64,000 nucleotides of DNA from Bradyrhizobium sp. WSM471 (GCF_000244915.1 NZ_CM001442.1:6324001-6388000), one strand, 5' to 3'. Counted from the first letter of the stretch, positions 27,622-38,461 are shown. Numbers and translations: made by a program. The notes: generated from the sequence alone by a model not told the origin.

Positions 27622-28138
27622 AGCACCTTGTGCATTGATCGTGATGGGCGTGTCGGGCTCGGGCAAGAGCACGGTTGCAAAAGCGCTCGGCGAGCGCCTC
27701 GGCTGGCGTTTCGAAGACGGCGACAGCTTTCATCCCGCCAGCAATGTCGAGAAGATGCGGGCCGGCCATCCCCTCACCGACGAGGATCGCTGGCCCTGGC
27801 TCAACGCCATCGCCGACGAGATCGCTCGGGTCTGTGACAAAGGCGAGCACGTCATCATCGCCTGCTCGGCGCTGAAGCATACTTATCGGGACGTGCTCCT
27901 GCGCGGACGCGACGACGTCCGCTTCGTCTTCCTGAGGGGCACGAAGGAGCTGATCGCCGCTCGCCTCGCGCAACGCAAGGGGCACTTCATGCCGCCCGGC
28001 CTGCTGACGAGCCAGTTCAACACGCTGGAGCCGCCGGAGGCCGACGAGCACGTGATCACCGTCTCGATCGATGAGTCCGTGGAAGCGATCGTGGACGGCG
28101 CGGTGCGGCAGTTGAAACTGGGCGGCGCGAAACGCTGA
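27608..28138 (+). CDS. gntK: Gluconokinase (GntK type)
   Basis: 176 residues from GTG 27608, supported by GGAGGG about 6 nt upstream and by the usual length of the family; the longer frame upstream lies within pgl. P-loop VMGVSGSGKSTVAKALGERL, and the family blocks FEDGDSFHPASNVEKMRAG and ACSALKHTYRDVLLRG. It phosphorylates gluconate to 6-phosphogluconate, the same pool as Zwf/Pgl, which suits its place in this operon. Confidence 0.94.
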   Translation: MAGVEAPCALIVMGVSGSGKSTVAKALGERLGWRFEDGDSFHPASNVEKMRAGHPLTDEDRWPWLNAIADEIARVCDKGEHVIIACSALKHTYRDVLLRGRDDVRFVFLRGTKELIAARLAQRKGHFMPPGLLTSQFNTLEPPEADEHVITVSIDESVEAIVDGAVRQLKLGGAKR

Positions 28139-28172
28139 GGCCAAACACCCAAGAAACACCCAAGGGGCCGTC

Positions 28173-28985
28173 ATGACAAAAATCTCGCTCGTCGTCTCCG
28201 ACGTCGACGGCACGCTGCTGACAAAGGACAAGACGCTGACCGACCGCGCGAGATCCGCGGTACAGCGTCTGCACCGGGCCGGCATCGGCTTCACGATTAC
28301 GTCGAGCCGCCCCGCGATCGGCATGCGCTTCCTGATCGAGCCGCTGGCGCTCTGGCTGCCGGTCGGCCCGTTCAATGGCTCCTCGATCGTCGACCCCGAG
28401 ATGAATCCGGTCGAACAGCATTTGATTCCGCCAGGCGCGGCCGAACGTAGCTTGCAAATCCTCCGCGAGTTCGGCGCCGACATCTGGCTGTTCACCGCCG
28501 ACAAATGGCTGATCGACAAGCCTGATGGCCAATACGTGGCACATGAGCAGCACACGATCCGCTCCGATCCGACCATCGTCACGGACTTTTCCCCCTACCT
28601 TGCGAGCGCCTGCAAGATCGTCGGAGCCAGCGCCGATGCAGCTGGCCTCGAAGCTTGCGAGAAGGCGATGCAGAAGGCGCTCGGCAGCGAGGCGACCGCA
28701 GTGCGTTCGCAAACCTATTATCTCGACATCACCCCGCCCGGCTTTGACAAGGGCACCTTCGTGCAAGCCATGGCCAGGCGCCTCGGCATTGCAACGGACG
28801 CAGTCGCCACCATCGGCGACATGCAGAACGACCTCGCGATGTTCCGCGTCAGCGGCACCTCGATCGCGATGGGCAACGCGGCCGACAACGTCAAGGACCA
28901 GGCCACCCACGTCACCGCGTCCAACGAGCAGGACGGTTTTGCGGAGGCAATGGAGATGATCTTGAAGCGGAACGGGAGTGGTTGA
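28173..28985 (+). CDS. Cof-type HAD-superfamily phosphatase
   Basis: 270 residues. The HAD motif I DVDGTLLTKDKTLTD, the motif III region (GFDKGTFVQAMARRLGI), and motif IV GDMQNDLAMFRVSG are complete, so it should be an active phosphatase with a Cof/IIB cap. The substrate is probably a sugar phosphate given the operon, but this is not shown by sequence. It lies 34 bp after gntK with AAGGGG upstream of ATG 28173. Confidence 0.92.
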   Translation: MTKISLVVSDVDGTLLTKDKTLTDRARSAVQRLHRAGIGFTITSSRPAIGMRFLIEPLALWLPVGPFNGSSIVDPEMNPVEQHLIPPGAAERSLQILREFGADIWLFTADKWLIDKPDGQYVAHEQHTIRSDPTIVTDFSPYLASACKIVGASADAAGLEACEKAMQKALGSEATAVRSQTYYLDITPPGFDKGTFVQAMARRLGIATDAVATIGDMQNDLAMFRVSGTSIAMGNAADNVKDQATHVTASNEQDGFAEAMEMILKRNGSG

Positions 28986-29029
28986 GGCCCGACGGGACGA
29001 GACTCGACTGGCGCCGCAATGGAAGTGCG

Positions 29030-29178
29030 TTCCCTCCCCCCTTGTGGGGGAGGGTTAGGGAGAGGGGTAGCCCAGGAAAAGGTGCCGTTGTTGGTGAAGC
29101 ACCAGGGGCGGGAGCGCTACCGATAAAATCCCCGTGTGACACCCCCTCCCTGCCCCTCCCCCACAAGGGGGGAGGGAA
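29030..29178. repeat. Palindromic element with a perfect 25-bp inverted repeat between convergent genes
   Basis: The outer arms (29030-29054 and 29154-29178) are exact reverse complements over 25 bp, and each arm is itself nearly palindromic (CCTCCCCC-TTGT-GGGGGAGG). A further imperfect complementarity (TTAGGGAGAGGGG against CCCCCTCCCTG) lies just inside. It separates the HAD phosphatase (+) from the GH15 gene (-) and probably stops transcription from both sides. Dispersed elements of this type are common in alphaproteobacteria. Confidence 0.85.
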
Positions 29179-29198
29179 CGGAGAGAGCGCCGCCAACC

Positions 29199-31001
29199 TC
29201 ACTTCGACCGCTGCATCGCCGGCTTCTCGCTGCCCTGCCTTGCCGCCGACAGATTATGCGCCGTGTTGACCAGCGCGATATGCGTCAGCGCCTGCGGGAA
29301 ATTGCCGGACTGACGCTTGGCGCCTGAATCATATTCCTCGGCCAGCAGCCCGACGTCATTCGCGATACCGACCACGCGATCGAACAAGATCTGCGCCTTG
29401 TCGAGATCGCCCGCCAGCATATGGGCATCGGCCAGCCAAAGGCTGCAGGCGAGGAAGGCACCCTCGATCGGCTGCTTCTCCTCTGACACTTCGCGCGGAT
29501 CGTGCCGGAGCACAAAGCCGTCAGGCATCATGTGCTTTTCCATCGCCGCGATGGTGCCGCGAATGCGGGGATCCGACGCGTCGAGGAAGCCGACGGCCGG
29601 CAGCAGCAGCACGCTGGCATCGAGCAGCTTCGAGCCGTAGGACTCGACGAAGGCGTTTTCGCTCGCGTCAAAGCCCCTGTTGCAGACGTCGCGATGAATG
29701 GCGTCGCGCAAGGTACGCCAGTGCAGCAGCGGGGCCTTGAAACCGAAGGTCTCGGCGCTCTTGATGCCGCGGTCGAAGGCGACCCAGGTCATCACCTTGG
29801 AGAAGACGTAGTGCTTCGGCTGTCCGCGCCGCTCCCAGATGCCATGATCGGGCTGGTCCCAGACTTCGGCGAGATGCTTGAGCACGGCGCATTCCAGCGC
29901 CCAAGTCGTCTTGTCGTCGAGCTTGAGCTTGGCCATACGCGACTGGTGGAAGGCGTCGATCAGCTCGCCGTAAACGTCGAGCTGGAGCTGCGCATGCGCG
30001 GCATTGCCGACGCGCACCGGCTGCGCGCCCTCGTAGCCGTCGAGCCAGGTCGCCTCCCACTCCAACAGCCGCCGCTGGCCCCAGATGCCGTACATGATCT
30101 GCATGTTCGCCGGCGAGCCTGCAGCCGCACGCAACAGCCAATTGTGCCAGGCCGAGGCTTCCTCGGTGTAACCCGAGTTCATCAGCGCCAGCAGCGTGAA
30201 GGTGGCATCGCGCAGCCAGCAGAAGCGGTAGTCCCAATTCCTGGCGCCGCCGAGCTTCTCCGGCAACGAGGTGGTCGGCGCCGCGACGATGCCGCCGGTC
30301 GGACCGAACGTCAGCGCCTTGAGTGTGATCAGCGAGCGCACGATCAGGTCGCGATAGTCGCCATCGCGATTGCAGTGGCTGCACCAGCCCTGCCAGAATT
30401 TTTCCGTCTCCTGAAGCGCGAGCTCCGGGTCGATCGGCGGGGGCGGCTCGAGATGCGAGGGGCCGTAGGTCAACACGAACGGCACGGTCTCGCCGGCCTT
30501 CACCTCGAAATCGGAAACCGTGGTCAGATCCTCCCCGCGGGTCTTCGCCGGCGTCCGCAGCACGGTCATGTCCTGCCCGGCGACCGCCAGCAGGGAATGG
30601 TCGATCCGCCGCACCCACGGAATGTCGACGCCGAAGCCGAAGCGGATCACGAGCTCCATCCGCATCTTCACCGTGCCGCTGACGCCGCGGACCAGCCGCA
30701 CGATATCCGAGGCCTTGCCGCGCGGCGGCATGAAGTCGATCAGCGCAACGGTGCCACTCTTCGTCTCGAAGCGCGTTTCGAGGATGAGGGTGTCGCCGAG
30801 ATAGCGGCGCGACGTCGCGGTGACGTCCTCGCCCGGCGCGATCAGCCAGCGCCCGTTCTTGTGCGTGCCGAGGAGCGCGGCAAAGCAGGCGTCGGAATCG
30901 AAGGCCGGCCAGCACAGCCAGTCGATCGAGCCGTTGCGGCCGACCAGCGCCGCGGTCTCGCAGTCGCCGATCAGCGCATAGTCCTCGATTTTCTGAGACA
31001 A
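29199..31001 (-). CDS. Glycoside hydrolase family 15 (glucoamylase or trehalase)
   Basis: 600 residues from TTG 31001. The N-terminal beta-sandwich (YALIGDCETAALVGRNGSID, WLCWPAFDSDACFAALLG) and the (alpha/alpha)6 barrel with GGARNWDYRFCWLRDATFTL and a Glu-rich segment near LLAEEYDSGAKRQSGNFPQA are those of bacterial GH15 proteins. Members with this layout include glucoamylases and trehalases; sequence alone does not decide. It lies 42 bp after malQ on the same strand and sits opposite a trehalose-making operon, so either role fits. Confidence 0.9.
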   Translation of the reverse strand: MSQKIEDYALIGDCETAALVGRNGSIDWLCWPAFDSDACFAALLGTHKNGRWLIAPGEDVTATSRRYLGDTLILETRFETKSGTVALIDFMPPRGKASDIVRLVRGVSGTVKMRMELVIRFGFGVDIPWVRRIDHSLLAVAGQDMTVLRTPAKTRGEDLTTVSDFEVKAGETVPFVLTYGPSHLEPPPPIDPELALQETEKFWQGWCSHCNRDGDYRDLIVRSLITLKALTFGPTGGIVAAPTTSLPEKLGGARNWDYRFCWLRDATFTLLALMNSGYTEEASAWHNWLLRAAAGSPANMQIMYGIWGQRRLLEWEATWLDGYEGAQPVRVGNAAHAQLQLDVYGELIDAFHQSRMAKLKLDDKTTWALECAVLKHLAEVWDQPDHGIWERRGQPKHYVFSKVMTWVAFDRGIKSAETFGFKAPLLHWRTLRDAIHRDVCNRGFDASENAFVESYGSKLLDASVLLLPAVGFLDASDPRIRGTIAAMEKHMMPDGFVLRHDPREVSEEKQPIEGAFLACSLWLADAHMLAGDLDKAQILFDRVVGIANDVGLLAEEYDSGAKRQSGNFPQALTHIALVNTAHNLSAARQGSEKPAMQRSK

Positions 31002-31043
31002 TGTCGTGCGAGCCTCGAAAACGACGTCCAGTGACCCCGCCGA

Positions 31044-33005
31044 TCAACGCCCGCCGGGCAACGAGCGTTCCCGCGTCGCGGCCTTCAAAGCCGCGAGATC
31101 GACCTTCGAGGCGATCTTGTCGAGCGTCACAGGCAGGCGCTGGCGCCAGTTCGGATGCTCGTCGATCGTGCCGGGAATGTTGGGCTGGTCGATCACGCCG
31201 AGCAGATCCTCCAGCGACACCGCAAGCAGCCGCGAGGGCGTGCGCGACAGGAAGGCGAGCACCGAATAGACATCATTGGCACGGATGCCGTTGGCACGCA
31301 GGATCTCGTCGAGCAGGCCGAGCGCATCCCAGCGGGCCTGATCGTTCTCGCCGGGATCGAGCCCGAGCGAGCGCTTCATCTTGAGATCGCTGAAGGAGCG
31401 CCAGCCGGCATAGGTCGACAAATCATGCGTGTTCAGCGTCACCAGCGCGTTGGGCCGGTAGTGATCGACGGGCCGGAAGTGACCGGCATCGTCGCGCTCG
31501 AACATCATGACGAGGTAGGACCAGATGCCGAAATCCTGCATGGTCTCGCGAAAGCCCTCGGGCACCGTGCCGAGGTCTTCGCCGATCACGATGCACTTAT
31601 GGGCCGCGCTCTCGCGCGCCACGGTCGCCAGCAGCGCCTCGAACGGCATCTGCACATAGGCGCCGTTGTCGGGCTTGAAGCCGCGCGGCACCAGATACAG
31701 CCGCTTCAAGCCCAGCACGTGATCGAGACGGATGGCCCCGGAATGGCGCATCGAAGCCGCGAGCATGTCGGCGAACGGCACGAAGGACTGCGCCTCCAGG
31801 CCGCCGGCATTAAAGCCGGCAAGACCCCAATCCTGGCCGATGGTGTTGAGCACGTCCGGCGGCGCGCCAACGGCGAGATGGCGGGAGATCGCCCCCTGCT
31901 CGTTCCAGGCATCGAAGCCGTTCGACTGCACGCCGACGGCAACGTCGAGATAGAGTCCGACCCGCATGCCGAGCTGACTGGCCAGCTCCTTGGCCGCATG
32001 CAACTGGCTATCGGCCGTCCATTGCACGAATTCGACGAACTCGACCTCGTGCTTGTCCGGGCCATTGCGCAGCTCGGCGCATTTCGTCTCATCCGGCTTT
32101 TGCCATTCCATCGGCCATTCCCACCACGGCGCCGCGAAACGATGGCGTAGCACCTCGAAGCAGGCAAAACGGGACAACAGTGGCGCGCGAGCCGCGCGGA
32201 AGGCGTCGAACAGGTTGCGGCGGACGCCGCTCGCGCTTTTCACGAAGCTGTCGAAGGCAGCACGCAAGGCCAACCATTTCAAGGCCGCCATGTCGGGATA
32301 GGGCACACGATCGCCGTCGCGGAGCCGCGCGGCGGTCGCAGCCGCGTCGGAGACGAGGTCTGCGGAAAATTCCGGGATCGCCTCGACGTCGATATAGAGC
32401 GGATTGAGAAACAGCCGGCTGTTCGGCGAATAGGGGCTGCAATCGGCCGGATGGTCGTCGAACAACACATGCAGGGGATTGAGCCCGACGCCGTCGGCCC
32501 CCAGCTGCTTGGCGAGCCGGACGAGACCGGCGAGGTCGGTGAAATCGCCGATGCCCCAATTGCGGTCCGACCGGACGCTGTAGAGCTGCACGGCAAGCAG
32601 CCAGCCCCGATCGAAATCGCCGCCGAAGGCCCGCTCCGGCGCCACGATCATCGGCACCTCTTCGGTCACGCCTTCGGCATCGGTCAGCGTCAGGCGGTGA
32701 TAGCCGAGCGGCAGGTCGGCCGGCCAGGCAATCACGGGCTCGCGCGTCTCGCCTTGCGCGATCAAATTGCCGTTGCCAGTCATTTTCCATTTGAGCGGCG
32801 GCGCACCGATTGTCGCCAATTCGGTGCGCGGATGTCCCAAGGCGCGCACCACCACGGGCCCGCTGACGAAGCGGTAAACCCGCTTCTCCGGCAGGGCGTC
32901 GAGGATGGATTTGAGGGCCACGGGATCGGTGACCCGCAGCTTTCCGAGGGCATCGACGAATTCAGATTGAACGCCCTTGATCCGGGCTTGAGCTAAAAGA
33001 TCCAT
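31044..33005 (-). CDS. malQ: 4-alpha-glucanotransferase (amylomaltase)
   Basis: 653 residues from ATG 33005 (MDLLAQARIKGV); an in-frame ATG at 33023 is possible. The GH77 motifs are all seen: AVQLYSVRSDRNWGIGDFTD, the nucleophile region GAIRLDHVLGLKRLYLVP, the acid/base region VIGEDLGTVPEGFRETM, and LNTHDLSTYAGW. The N-terminal extension makes it the long (E. coli) MalQ type. It rearranges maltodextrins and releases glucose. It is divergent from the glgE operon and leads the malQ-GH15 pair. Confidence 0.94.
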   Translation of the reverse strand: MDLLAQARIKGVQSEFVDALGKLRVTDPVALKSILDALPEKRVYRFVSGPVVVRALGHPRTELATIGAPPLKWKMTGNGNLIAQGETREPVIAWPADLPLGYHRLTLTDAEGVTEEVPMIVAPERAFGGDFDRGWLLAVQLYSVRSDRNWGIGDFTDLAGLVRLAKQLGADGVGLNPLHVLFDDHPADCSPYSPNSRLFLNPLYIDVEAIPEFSADLVSDAAATAARLRDGDRVPYPDMAALKWLALRAAFDSFVKSASGVRRNLFDAFRAARAPLLSRFACFEVLRHRFAAPWWEWPMEWQKPDETKCAELRNGPDKHEVEFVEFVQWTADSQLHAAKELASQLGMRVGLYLDVAVGVQSNGFDAWNEQGAISRHLAVGAPPDVLNTIGQDWGLAGFNAGGLEAQSFVPFADMLAASMRHSGAIRLDHVLGLKRLYLVPRGFKPDNGAYVQMPFEALLATVARESAAHKCIVIGEDLGTVPEGFRETMQDFGIWSYLVMMFERDDAGHFRPVDHYRPNALVTLNTHDLSTYAGWRSFSDLKMKRSLGLDPGENDQARWDALGLLDEILRANGIRANDVYSVLAFLSRTPSRLLAVSLEDLLGVIDQPNIPGTIDEHPNWRQRLPVTLDKIASKVDLAALKAATRERSLPGGR

Positions 33006-33083
33006 TCGGCACGCAGCTTGCAAGCCATTTTCTGGCCGGGGGAATTGATTTTAACGAGGTCGCTGAGGAGGTTAGTCAGGGTT

Positions 33084-33109
33084 AACTCGCAAGCCGCGCC
33101 TGCCGTTCC
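33084..33109 (-). promoter_or_regulatory. Possible EcfG-like promoter of malQ
   Basis: On the minus strand GGAAC (33109-33105), a 17-bp spacer and AGTT (33087-33084). The -35 part is perfect; the -10 part has one change from CGTT. The leader to malQ would be about 70 nt. Weak evidence alone. Confidence 0.25.
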
Positions 33110-33209
33110 CCACGGAACCAATGACACACAAGCGGCTTTCTATAGTGGTATCAAGCGTAGGTTCCCGGCAAGGGAAACGGGCTCCTGCTTTCTTGTCAAT
33201 GGCATCACC

Positions 33210-35156
33210 GTGAACAAGACAATTCAAACTGTCGAGAGTGCCGCAGCGGGCAGCACTTTCCTCATCGAAGACGTCTATCCCCTGATCGACGGCGGGCGCT
33301 TCCCCGTGAAGCGGATCGCGCGCGAACCGGTCGAGGTCTGGGCCGACATCTACCGCGACGGCGACGCCGTGATCGGCGCAGCGCTGATCTGGCGACAGGA
33401 GCAGGACCGCGAATGGCAGAGCGAGCCGATGATCCCGCACGGCAATGACCGCTGGTCAGGCGCGTTCACACCGGTCGAGCCCGGCAAATATGTCTATGCG
33501 ATCGAAGCCTGGACCGACGAATTCGCTACCTGGTCGCACGCAGTCGCGCGCAAGCAGCGCTCCGGTGCCGACGTCACGCTCGATGCGATCGAAGGCGCCG
33601 GCCTCCTAACCAAGGCGCATGGCGCGCAGCAGGACGCCGCCGCCGTCATCGTCAGGCAATGCGAGGACTATCTTCAGACCGGCGACGTTGCCCCGCTGCT
33701 GGCGACCGAGCTCGGCGCAGCCATGGCCGAGAGCCAGTCGCGGCCTGATCTCACGCGCTCGGCGCTATTCCCGCTGCACGTCGACCGCGACAAGGCGCGC
33801 TTCGGCGCGTGGTATCAGATGATGCCGCGCAGCCAGAGCGTGGTGCCAGGACAGCACGGCACGCTCCGCGACTGCATCGCGCGCGTGCCCGACATCGCCG
33901 CAATGGGCTTCGACGTGCTCTACTTCACGCCGATTCACCCCATTGGCCGCACCCGGCGCAAGGGCCGCAATAATGCGCCGGTAGCGGGCGACGGCGATCC
34001 CGGCTCGCCCTATGCGATCGGCGCCATCGAGGGCGGGCACGATGCGCTGCATCCCGAACTCGGCACGATCGAGGATTTTCGCGCGCTGGTCGCGACCTGC
34101 CTGGAATACGGCCTCGAACTCGCGCTCGACTTCGCCGTGCAATGCTCGCCGGACCACCCGTGGCTGACGCAGCATCCGGAATGGTTCAAATGGCGCCCGG
34201 ATCGCTCGGTGCGGACGGCTGACGGGCCCTATTCCGATATCGTCATCCCCGATTTCACGTCCGTCGACCGGGCTGGACTGTGGAACGCGTTTCGCGACGC
34301 CATGCTGTTCTGGATCGACCACGGCGTCACCATCTTCGCCATCGACAATCACGACACAGCGCCGATCGCCTTCTGGGAGTGGCTGATGCGTGACATCCGC
34401 CGCCGGCATCCCGAGGTGATCCTGTTCTCCAAGACGTTCGCGCGCCCGAAGCTGATGAAGGGCCTCGCCAAGCTCGGCTTTGCACAATCGTTCAGCTATT
34501 TCCCCTGGCGCACGGCGAAGTGGGAGCTGGAGCAATATCTCGGCGAGCTGACGCGCTATCCCGAACGTGATTTCTATCGGCCGAACCTGTTCGTGAATAC
34601 GCCCGATCTCTTGCCCTATCATCTCCAGGGCGGCGAGACATGGGCGTCCAAATCGCGCGTTGCGCTGGCCGCGACGCTGTCCAGCAACTATGGCGTCTAC
34701 AGCGGGTTCGAGCTGCTGGAGCACGACGCAATTCCCGGCCGCGAGGAGTATCTCGACTCCGAGAAATACCAGATCAAGCAGCGCGACTGGAACAAGCCCG
34801 GCCATATCAAGACCTACATCGCGGATCTCAATCGCATCCGCAACGAGAATTCTGCGCTTCAGCAGACGGCGAACCTGCGCTTCCTCGGCATCGAAGACGG
34901 CGAGACGATCGCCTTCGTCAAGGAAGCGACCGATCCGGCCAACATCATCGTGATCGTGATTGCACTGTCGCGCGACGTGCGCGAATTCTGGTTGCCGCTC
35001 GGCGACGTCACGGTTGACGCCGGTGGGCAGCGACACCATGTGTCGGCACTCGAAAACCTCCTCACCGGCGAACAGGCCCGCATCGAATGGGGCGGGATCA
35101 GGTTGCGTATCGATCCCGAGCGCGATCCGGCGCTGCTGTTCCGCTGCCTGGCGTAA
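33210..35156 (+). CDS. glgE: GlgE-like maltosyltransferase homologue with an altered active site
   Basis: 648 residues from GTG 33210 ([12 protein letters not shown]); the frame is open from 33018 but only this part is conserved. The GH13_3 framework is clear: [56 protein letters not shown]. GlgE transfers maltose from maltose 1-phosphate to glucan. The nucleophile Asp is retained (D379 in [10 protein letters not shown]), as is the third acidic residue (D466 in [11 protein letters not shown]). The usual acid/base Glu of the (L/F)xEAFTRP motif is Lys here (K408 in FSKTFARP), and the Arg two places before the nucleophile is Ala. Activity is therefore doubtful. First gene of the plus-strand glucan operon. 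Confidence 0.85.
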   Translation: MNKTIQTVESAAAGSTFLIEDVYPLIDGGRFPVKRIAREPVEVWADIYRDGDAVIGAALIWRQEQDREWQSEPMIPHGNDRWSGAFTPVEPGKYVYAIEAWTDEFATWSHAVARKQRSGADVTLDAIEGAGLLTKAHGAQQDAAAVIVRQCEDYLQTGDVAPLLATELGAAMAESQSRPDLTRSALFPLHVDRDKARFGAWYQMMPRSQSVVPGQHGTLRDCIARVPDIAAMGFDVLYFTPIHPIGRTRRKGRNNAPVAGDGDPGSPYAIGAIEGGHDALHPELGTIEDFRALVATCLEYGLELALDFAVQCSPDHPWLTQHPEWFKWRPDRSVRTADGPYSDIVIPDFTSVDRAGLWNAFRDAMLFWIDHGVTIFAIDNHDTAPIAFWEWLMRDIRRRHPEVILFSKTFARPKLMKGLAKLGFAQSFSYFPWRTAKWELEQYLGELTRYPERDFYRPNLFVNTPDLLPYHLQGGETWASKSRVALAATLSSNYGVYSGFELLEHDAIPGREEYLDSEKYQIKQRDWNKPGHIKTYIADLNRIRNENSALQQTANLRFLGIEDGETIAFVKEATDPANIIVIVIALSRDVREFWLPLGDVTVDAGGQRHHVSALENLLTGEQARIEWGGIRLRIDPERDPALLFRCLA

Positions 35157-35167
35157 AGGCGCACGCC

Positions 35168-38100
35168 ATGAACGTATTGTCTTCCGTCGACACCAAGAAA
35201 GCCGAGGCTGCCGAGATCGTGGATGAACTCTGGTACAAGGACGCCATCATCTATCAGCTTCACGTCAAGGCGTTTGCGGATAGCAATCATGACGGCATCG
35301 GCGATTTCGCAGGGCTGACCGAGAAGCTGCCTTATCTCCAGGAGCTCGGCGTCACCGCGCTGTGGCTGCTGCCGTTCTATCCTTCGCCCGGCCGCGACGA
35401 CGGCTACGACATCGCCGACTACGGTGCGGTCAATCCCGATTTCGGGACGATGAAGGATTTCAAGCGCTTCATCCAGGAAGCGCAGAAGCGCGGGCTGCGC
35501 GTCATCACCGAGCTTGTCGTCAATCACACCTCGGACCAGCACAATTGGTTCAAGCGCGCGCGCCGCAGCCCTCCGGGCTCGAGCGCCCGCAACTGGTATG
35601 TCTGGAGTGACACCGACCAGAAATACCAGGGCACCCGCATCATCTTCACCGACACCGAGAAGTCTAACTGGACCTGGGATCACGAGGCCGGCGCGTTTTA
35701 CTGGCACCGCTTCTTCTCCCACCAGCCAGATCTCAATTTCGACAATCCGCGCGTCGTCAGCGCCCTGATCCAGGTGATGAAGCGCTGGCTGGACGCCGGT
35801 GTCGACGGCTTCCGTCTGGACGCCATTCCCTATCTCTGCGAGCGCGAAGGCACCTCGAACGAGAACCTGCCGGAGACGCATGCCATCATCAAGCGGCTCC
35901 GCCATGAGATGGATTCCTACTCCAAGGGCAAGCTGCTGCTGGCGGAAGCCAACCAATGGCCGGAGGACGTGCAGGAATATTTCGGCCGCGGCGACGAGTG
36001 CCACATGGCCTATCACTTCCCGCTGATGCCGCGCATCTACATGGCGATCGCCCAGGAGGACCGCTTTCCCATCACCGACATCCTGCGCCAGACGCCGGAC
36101 ATTCCCGCAAGCTGCCAATGGGCACTGTTCCTGCGCAATCATGACGAGCTGACGCTGGAGATGGTGACCGACGTCGAGCGCGACTATCTGTGGACCACCT
36201 ACGCCAACGATCCGCGCGCCCGCATCAATGTCGGCATCCGCCGGCGCCTCGCGCCACTGATGGACAACGACCGGCGCAAGATCGAGCTGATGAACTCGCT
36301 GCTGCTGTCCTTCCCCGGCACGCCGATCATCTATTACGGCGACGAGATCGGGATGGGCGACAACATCTATCTCGGCGACCGCAACGGCGTGCGTACGCCG
36401 ATGCAGTGGAGCCCGGACCGAAACGGCGGCTTCTCGCGCTGCGACCCGGCCCGCCTCTATGCGCCGCTGATCATGGATCCCGTCTACGGCTACGAATCGG
36501 TGAACGTGGAGGCGCAGTCGCGCAGCCTGTCCTCGCTGCTCAGCGCAACCAAGCGCCTGATCTCGGTGCGCAAATCCACGATTGCCTTCGGCCGCGGCAC
36601 CATGACCTTCATCCGCCCGGCCAACCGCGCCGTGCTCGCGTATGTCCGGCAGTACCGCGACGAGGTGATCCTCTGCGTCGCCAATCTGTCGCGCGCGGCC
36701 CAGGCGACCGAGCTCGATCTGTCGCCCTGGAAGGACCGCATCCCGCAGGAGATGCTCGGCCGCACGCGTTTTCCGGCGATCGGCGAACTGCCCTACATGG
36801 TCACGCTGGGGCCCTATGGCTTCTACTGGTTCCAGCTCACCGAGCGCGACAAGTCCGAGCCGGTGATGCCGCGCGCTGTCCCGGAATTCGAGACGCTGGT
36901 GGTGCCGGTGAACTCGACCTGGGTGTCGCTGGCGCGCGAGCGTGGCGTGTTCGAGCATGAGGTGCTGCCGGGATTCCTGTCGCGCACGCGCTGGTATCCG
37001 GAGCACAATCCCAAGCACATCAAGCCGACGCTGACCTCGGCGGTGCCGTTCTGCGACATCGGCGACAACAGGCCCTGGATCGCGTTCTTCGAGGCGGCGC
37101 AGGGCGACGTCACCACGCGCTACGTGCTGCCGATGCAGATCGAATGGGTGCGCTTCGACCGCGAACGCTTCAATCCCAGGGCGCTCGCCGCCGTGCGCCA
37201 GGGTGCCCGCGAAGGCACGCTGCTGGACGTCGCAACCGAGCAGATCTTCATTGGCCTGTTCCTGCGCAATCTGTCGCAGAACCTGGTGGTGGAAGAAAAC
37301 AATCTGCGGCTGGAGTTCAAGGCGACCAGCCGGTTTGCCGAGTACACCATCAAGGAGCCCGAACGCATCCGCGCGATCGAGCAGTCGAACAGCACGGCGC
37401 TGGTCGACAACCAGTATGTCGCCAAGATCTATCGCCAGCTCGAAGCCGGCATCAATCCGGAGATCGAGATCGGCTCGTACCTCACCGAAATCGCCCGCTT
37501 TGCCAACACGCCGGCACTGCTCGGCAGCGTCGAGCTGGTCGAAGACGACCGTCGCAGCGCAGTCGGCGTGCTGCACGCCTATGTCGAGAACCAGGGCGAC
37601 GGCTGGGGCGTCACCGCGGGCTATCTCGACCGCTATATCGACGAGCAGCGGGTGCTGCCCCCGGGCGAGATGCCCCGCGAGACCCAGGAGCAAGCGCCCT
37701 ATCTGCACTTCATTACGCAGATCGGCCGGCGGCTTGCCGAGCTGCATGTGGCTCTGGCCGCCGCAAAGCCAAACGATCTCGTGCCGGAGCCGATTGGCTC
37801 CGCACAAATCAAGCGCTGGTCATCCGAGCTCAAGGCACGGGCCGAGCGGGTCTTCGAGCGGCTGGCCAGCAGCAGCGACGGCCTGCGAGAGGCAGATCGG
37901 CCGCTGATCAATCAGCTCGCCGCGCAGCGGGCGTCCCTGTCCGGCCGGCTCAACGCGCTATTATCTTCCGAGATCGGCGGGTTGAACATCCGTCATCATG
38001 GCGACTTCCGCCTCGGGCAAACTCTGATCGTGAAGGACGATATCTTCATCATCGACTTCGACGGAGATCCGCGTTCGCCGCTGGCCGACAAGCGGCGCAA

Positions 38101-38461
38101 GCTGCCTGCGGCGCGCGACGTTGCCGGCCTGATCCGCTCGATTGATCTTTCGGTTAACGCGGCGCTCCACCGCGCGCTCACGGGTGCTTCCGACGAACAG
38201 GGCCGGCTTACGGCTGCGCTCGACGAATGGCGCGAGCGCACCACCGCGACGTTCCTCACCGCCTACCGCGAAGCCATGACCGATCGGCGGCTGTGGCCGG
38301 AAGATCCGCAATCCGCGGCAGGCCTGTTAAGGTTTTTCCTGCTTGATCAAGCGTTCGAGGAAGTAGAGTACGAGCTGTCCCACCGGCCTGAGGGGCTCCA
38401 TGCGCCGCTGTCCGGACTGCTTCGCATTCTGTCCAGTATCGAGAGCGAAGCCCATGCCTAA
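35168..38461 (+). CDS. treS: Trehalose synthase-maltokinase fusion (TreS-Pep2)
   Basis: 1097 residues from ATG 35168. Residues 1 to about 560 are TreS (GH13_16), which interconverts trehalose and maltose. The nucleophile block [11 protein letters not shown] (D218), the acid/base [12 protein letters not shown] and [13 protein letters not shown] are intact. The C-terminal part, from about 600, is a maltokinase that makes maltose 1-phosphate with ATP; its kinase motif is seen in [16 protein letters not shown] followed by FIIDFDGDP near residue 945. The fused form is common in bacteria with the GlgE route. Its end overlaps the glgB start by 8 bp. Confidence 0.95.
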   Translation: MNVLSSVDTKKAEAAEIVDELWYKDAIIYQLHVKAFADSNHDGIGDFAGLTEKLPYLQELGVTALWLLPFYPSPGRDDGYDIADYGAVNPDFGTMKDFKRFIQEAQKRGLRVITELVVNHTSDQHNWFKRARRSPPGSSARNWYVWSDTDQKYQGTRIIFTDTEKSNWTWDHEAGAFYWHRFFSHQPDLNFDNPRVVSALIQVMKRWLDAGVDGFRLDAIPYLCEREGTSNENLPETHAIIKRLRHEMDSYSKGKLLLAEANQWPEDVQEYFGRGDECHMAYHFPLMPRIYMAIAQEDRFPITDILRQTPDIPASCQWALFLRNHDELTLEMVTDVERDYLWTTYANDPRARINVGIRRRLAPLMDNDRRKIELMNSLLLSFPGTPIIYYGDEIGMGDNIYLGDRNGVRTPMQWSPDRNGGFSRCDPARLYAPLIMDPVYGYESVNVEAQSRSLSSLLSATKRLISVRKSTIAFGRGTMTFIRPANRAVLAYVRQYRDEVILCVANLSRAAQATELDLSPWKDRIPQEMLGRTRFPAIGELPYMVTLGPYGFYWFQLTERDKSEPVMPRAVPEFETLVVPVNSTWVSLARERGVFEHEVLPGFLSRTRWYPEHNPKHIKPTLTSAVPFCDIGDNRPWIAFFEAAQGDVTTRYVLPMQIEWVRFDRERFNPRALAAVRQGAREGTLLDVATEQIFIGLFLRNLSQNLVVEENNLRLEFKATSRFAEYTIKEPERIRAIEQSNSTALVDNQYVAKIYRQLEAGINPEIEIGSYLTEIARFANTPALLGSVELVEDDRRSAVGVLHAYVENQGDGWGVTAGYLDRYIDEQRVLPPGEMPRETQEQAPYLHFITQIGRRLAELHVALAAAKPNDLVPEPIGSAQIKRWSSELKARAERVFERLASSSDGLREADRPLINQLAAQRASLSGRLNALLSSEIGGLNIRHHGDFRLGQTLIVKDDIFIIDFDGDPRSPLADKRRKLPAARDVAGLIRSIDLSVNAALHRALTGASDEQGRLTAALDEWRERTTATFLTAYREAMTDRRLWPEDPQSAAGLLRFFLLDQAFEEVEYELSHRPEGLHAPLSGLLRILSSIESEAHA

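Noticed and set aside
33105..33150. EcfG promoter for the glgE operon on the plus strand (GGAAC at 33114)
   Set aside because: No CGTT-like -10 occurs 16-18 bp downstream.
34859..37807. Open frame of 982 codons on the minus strand opposite treS and glgE
   Set aside because: Lies wholly opposite conserved genes, has no family motif and is Arg/His/Ala-rich, as expected when high-G+C coding DNA is read in the complementary frame.
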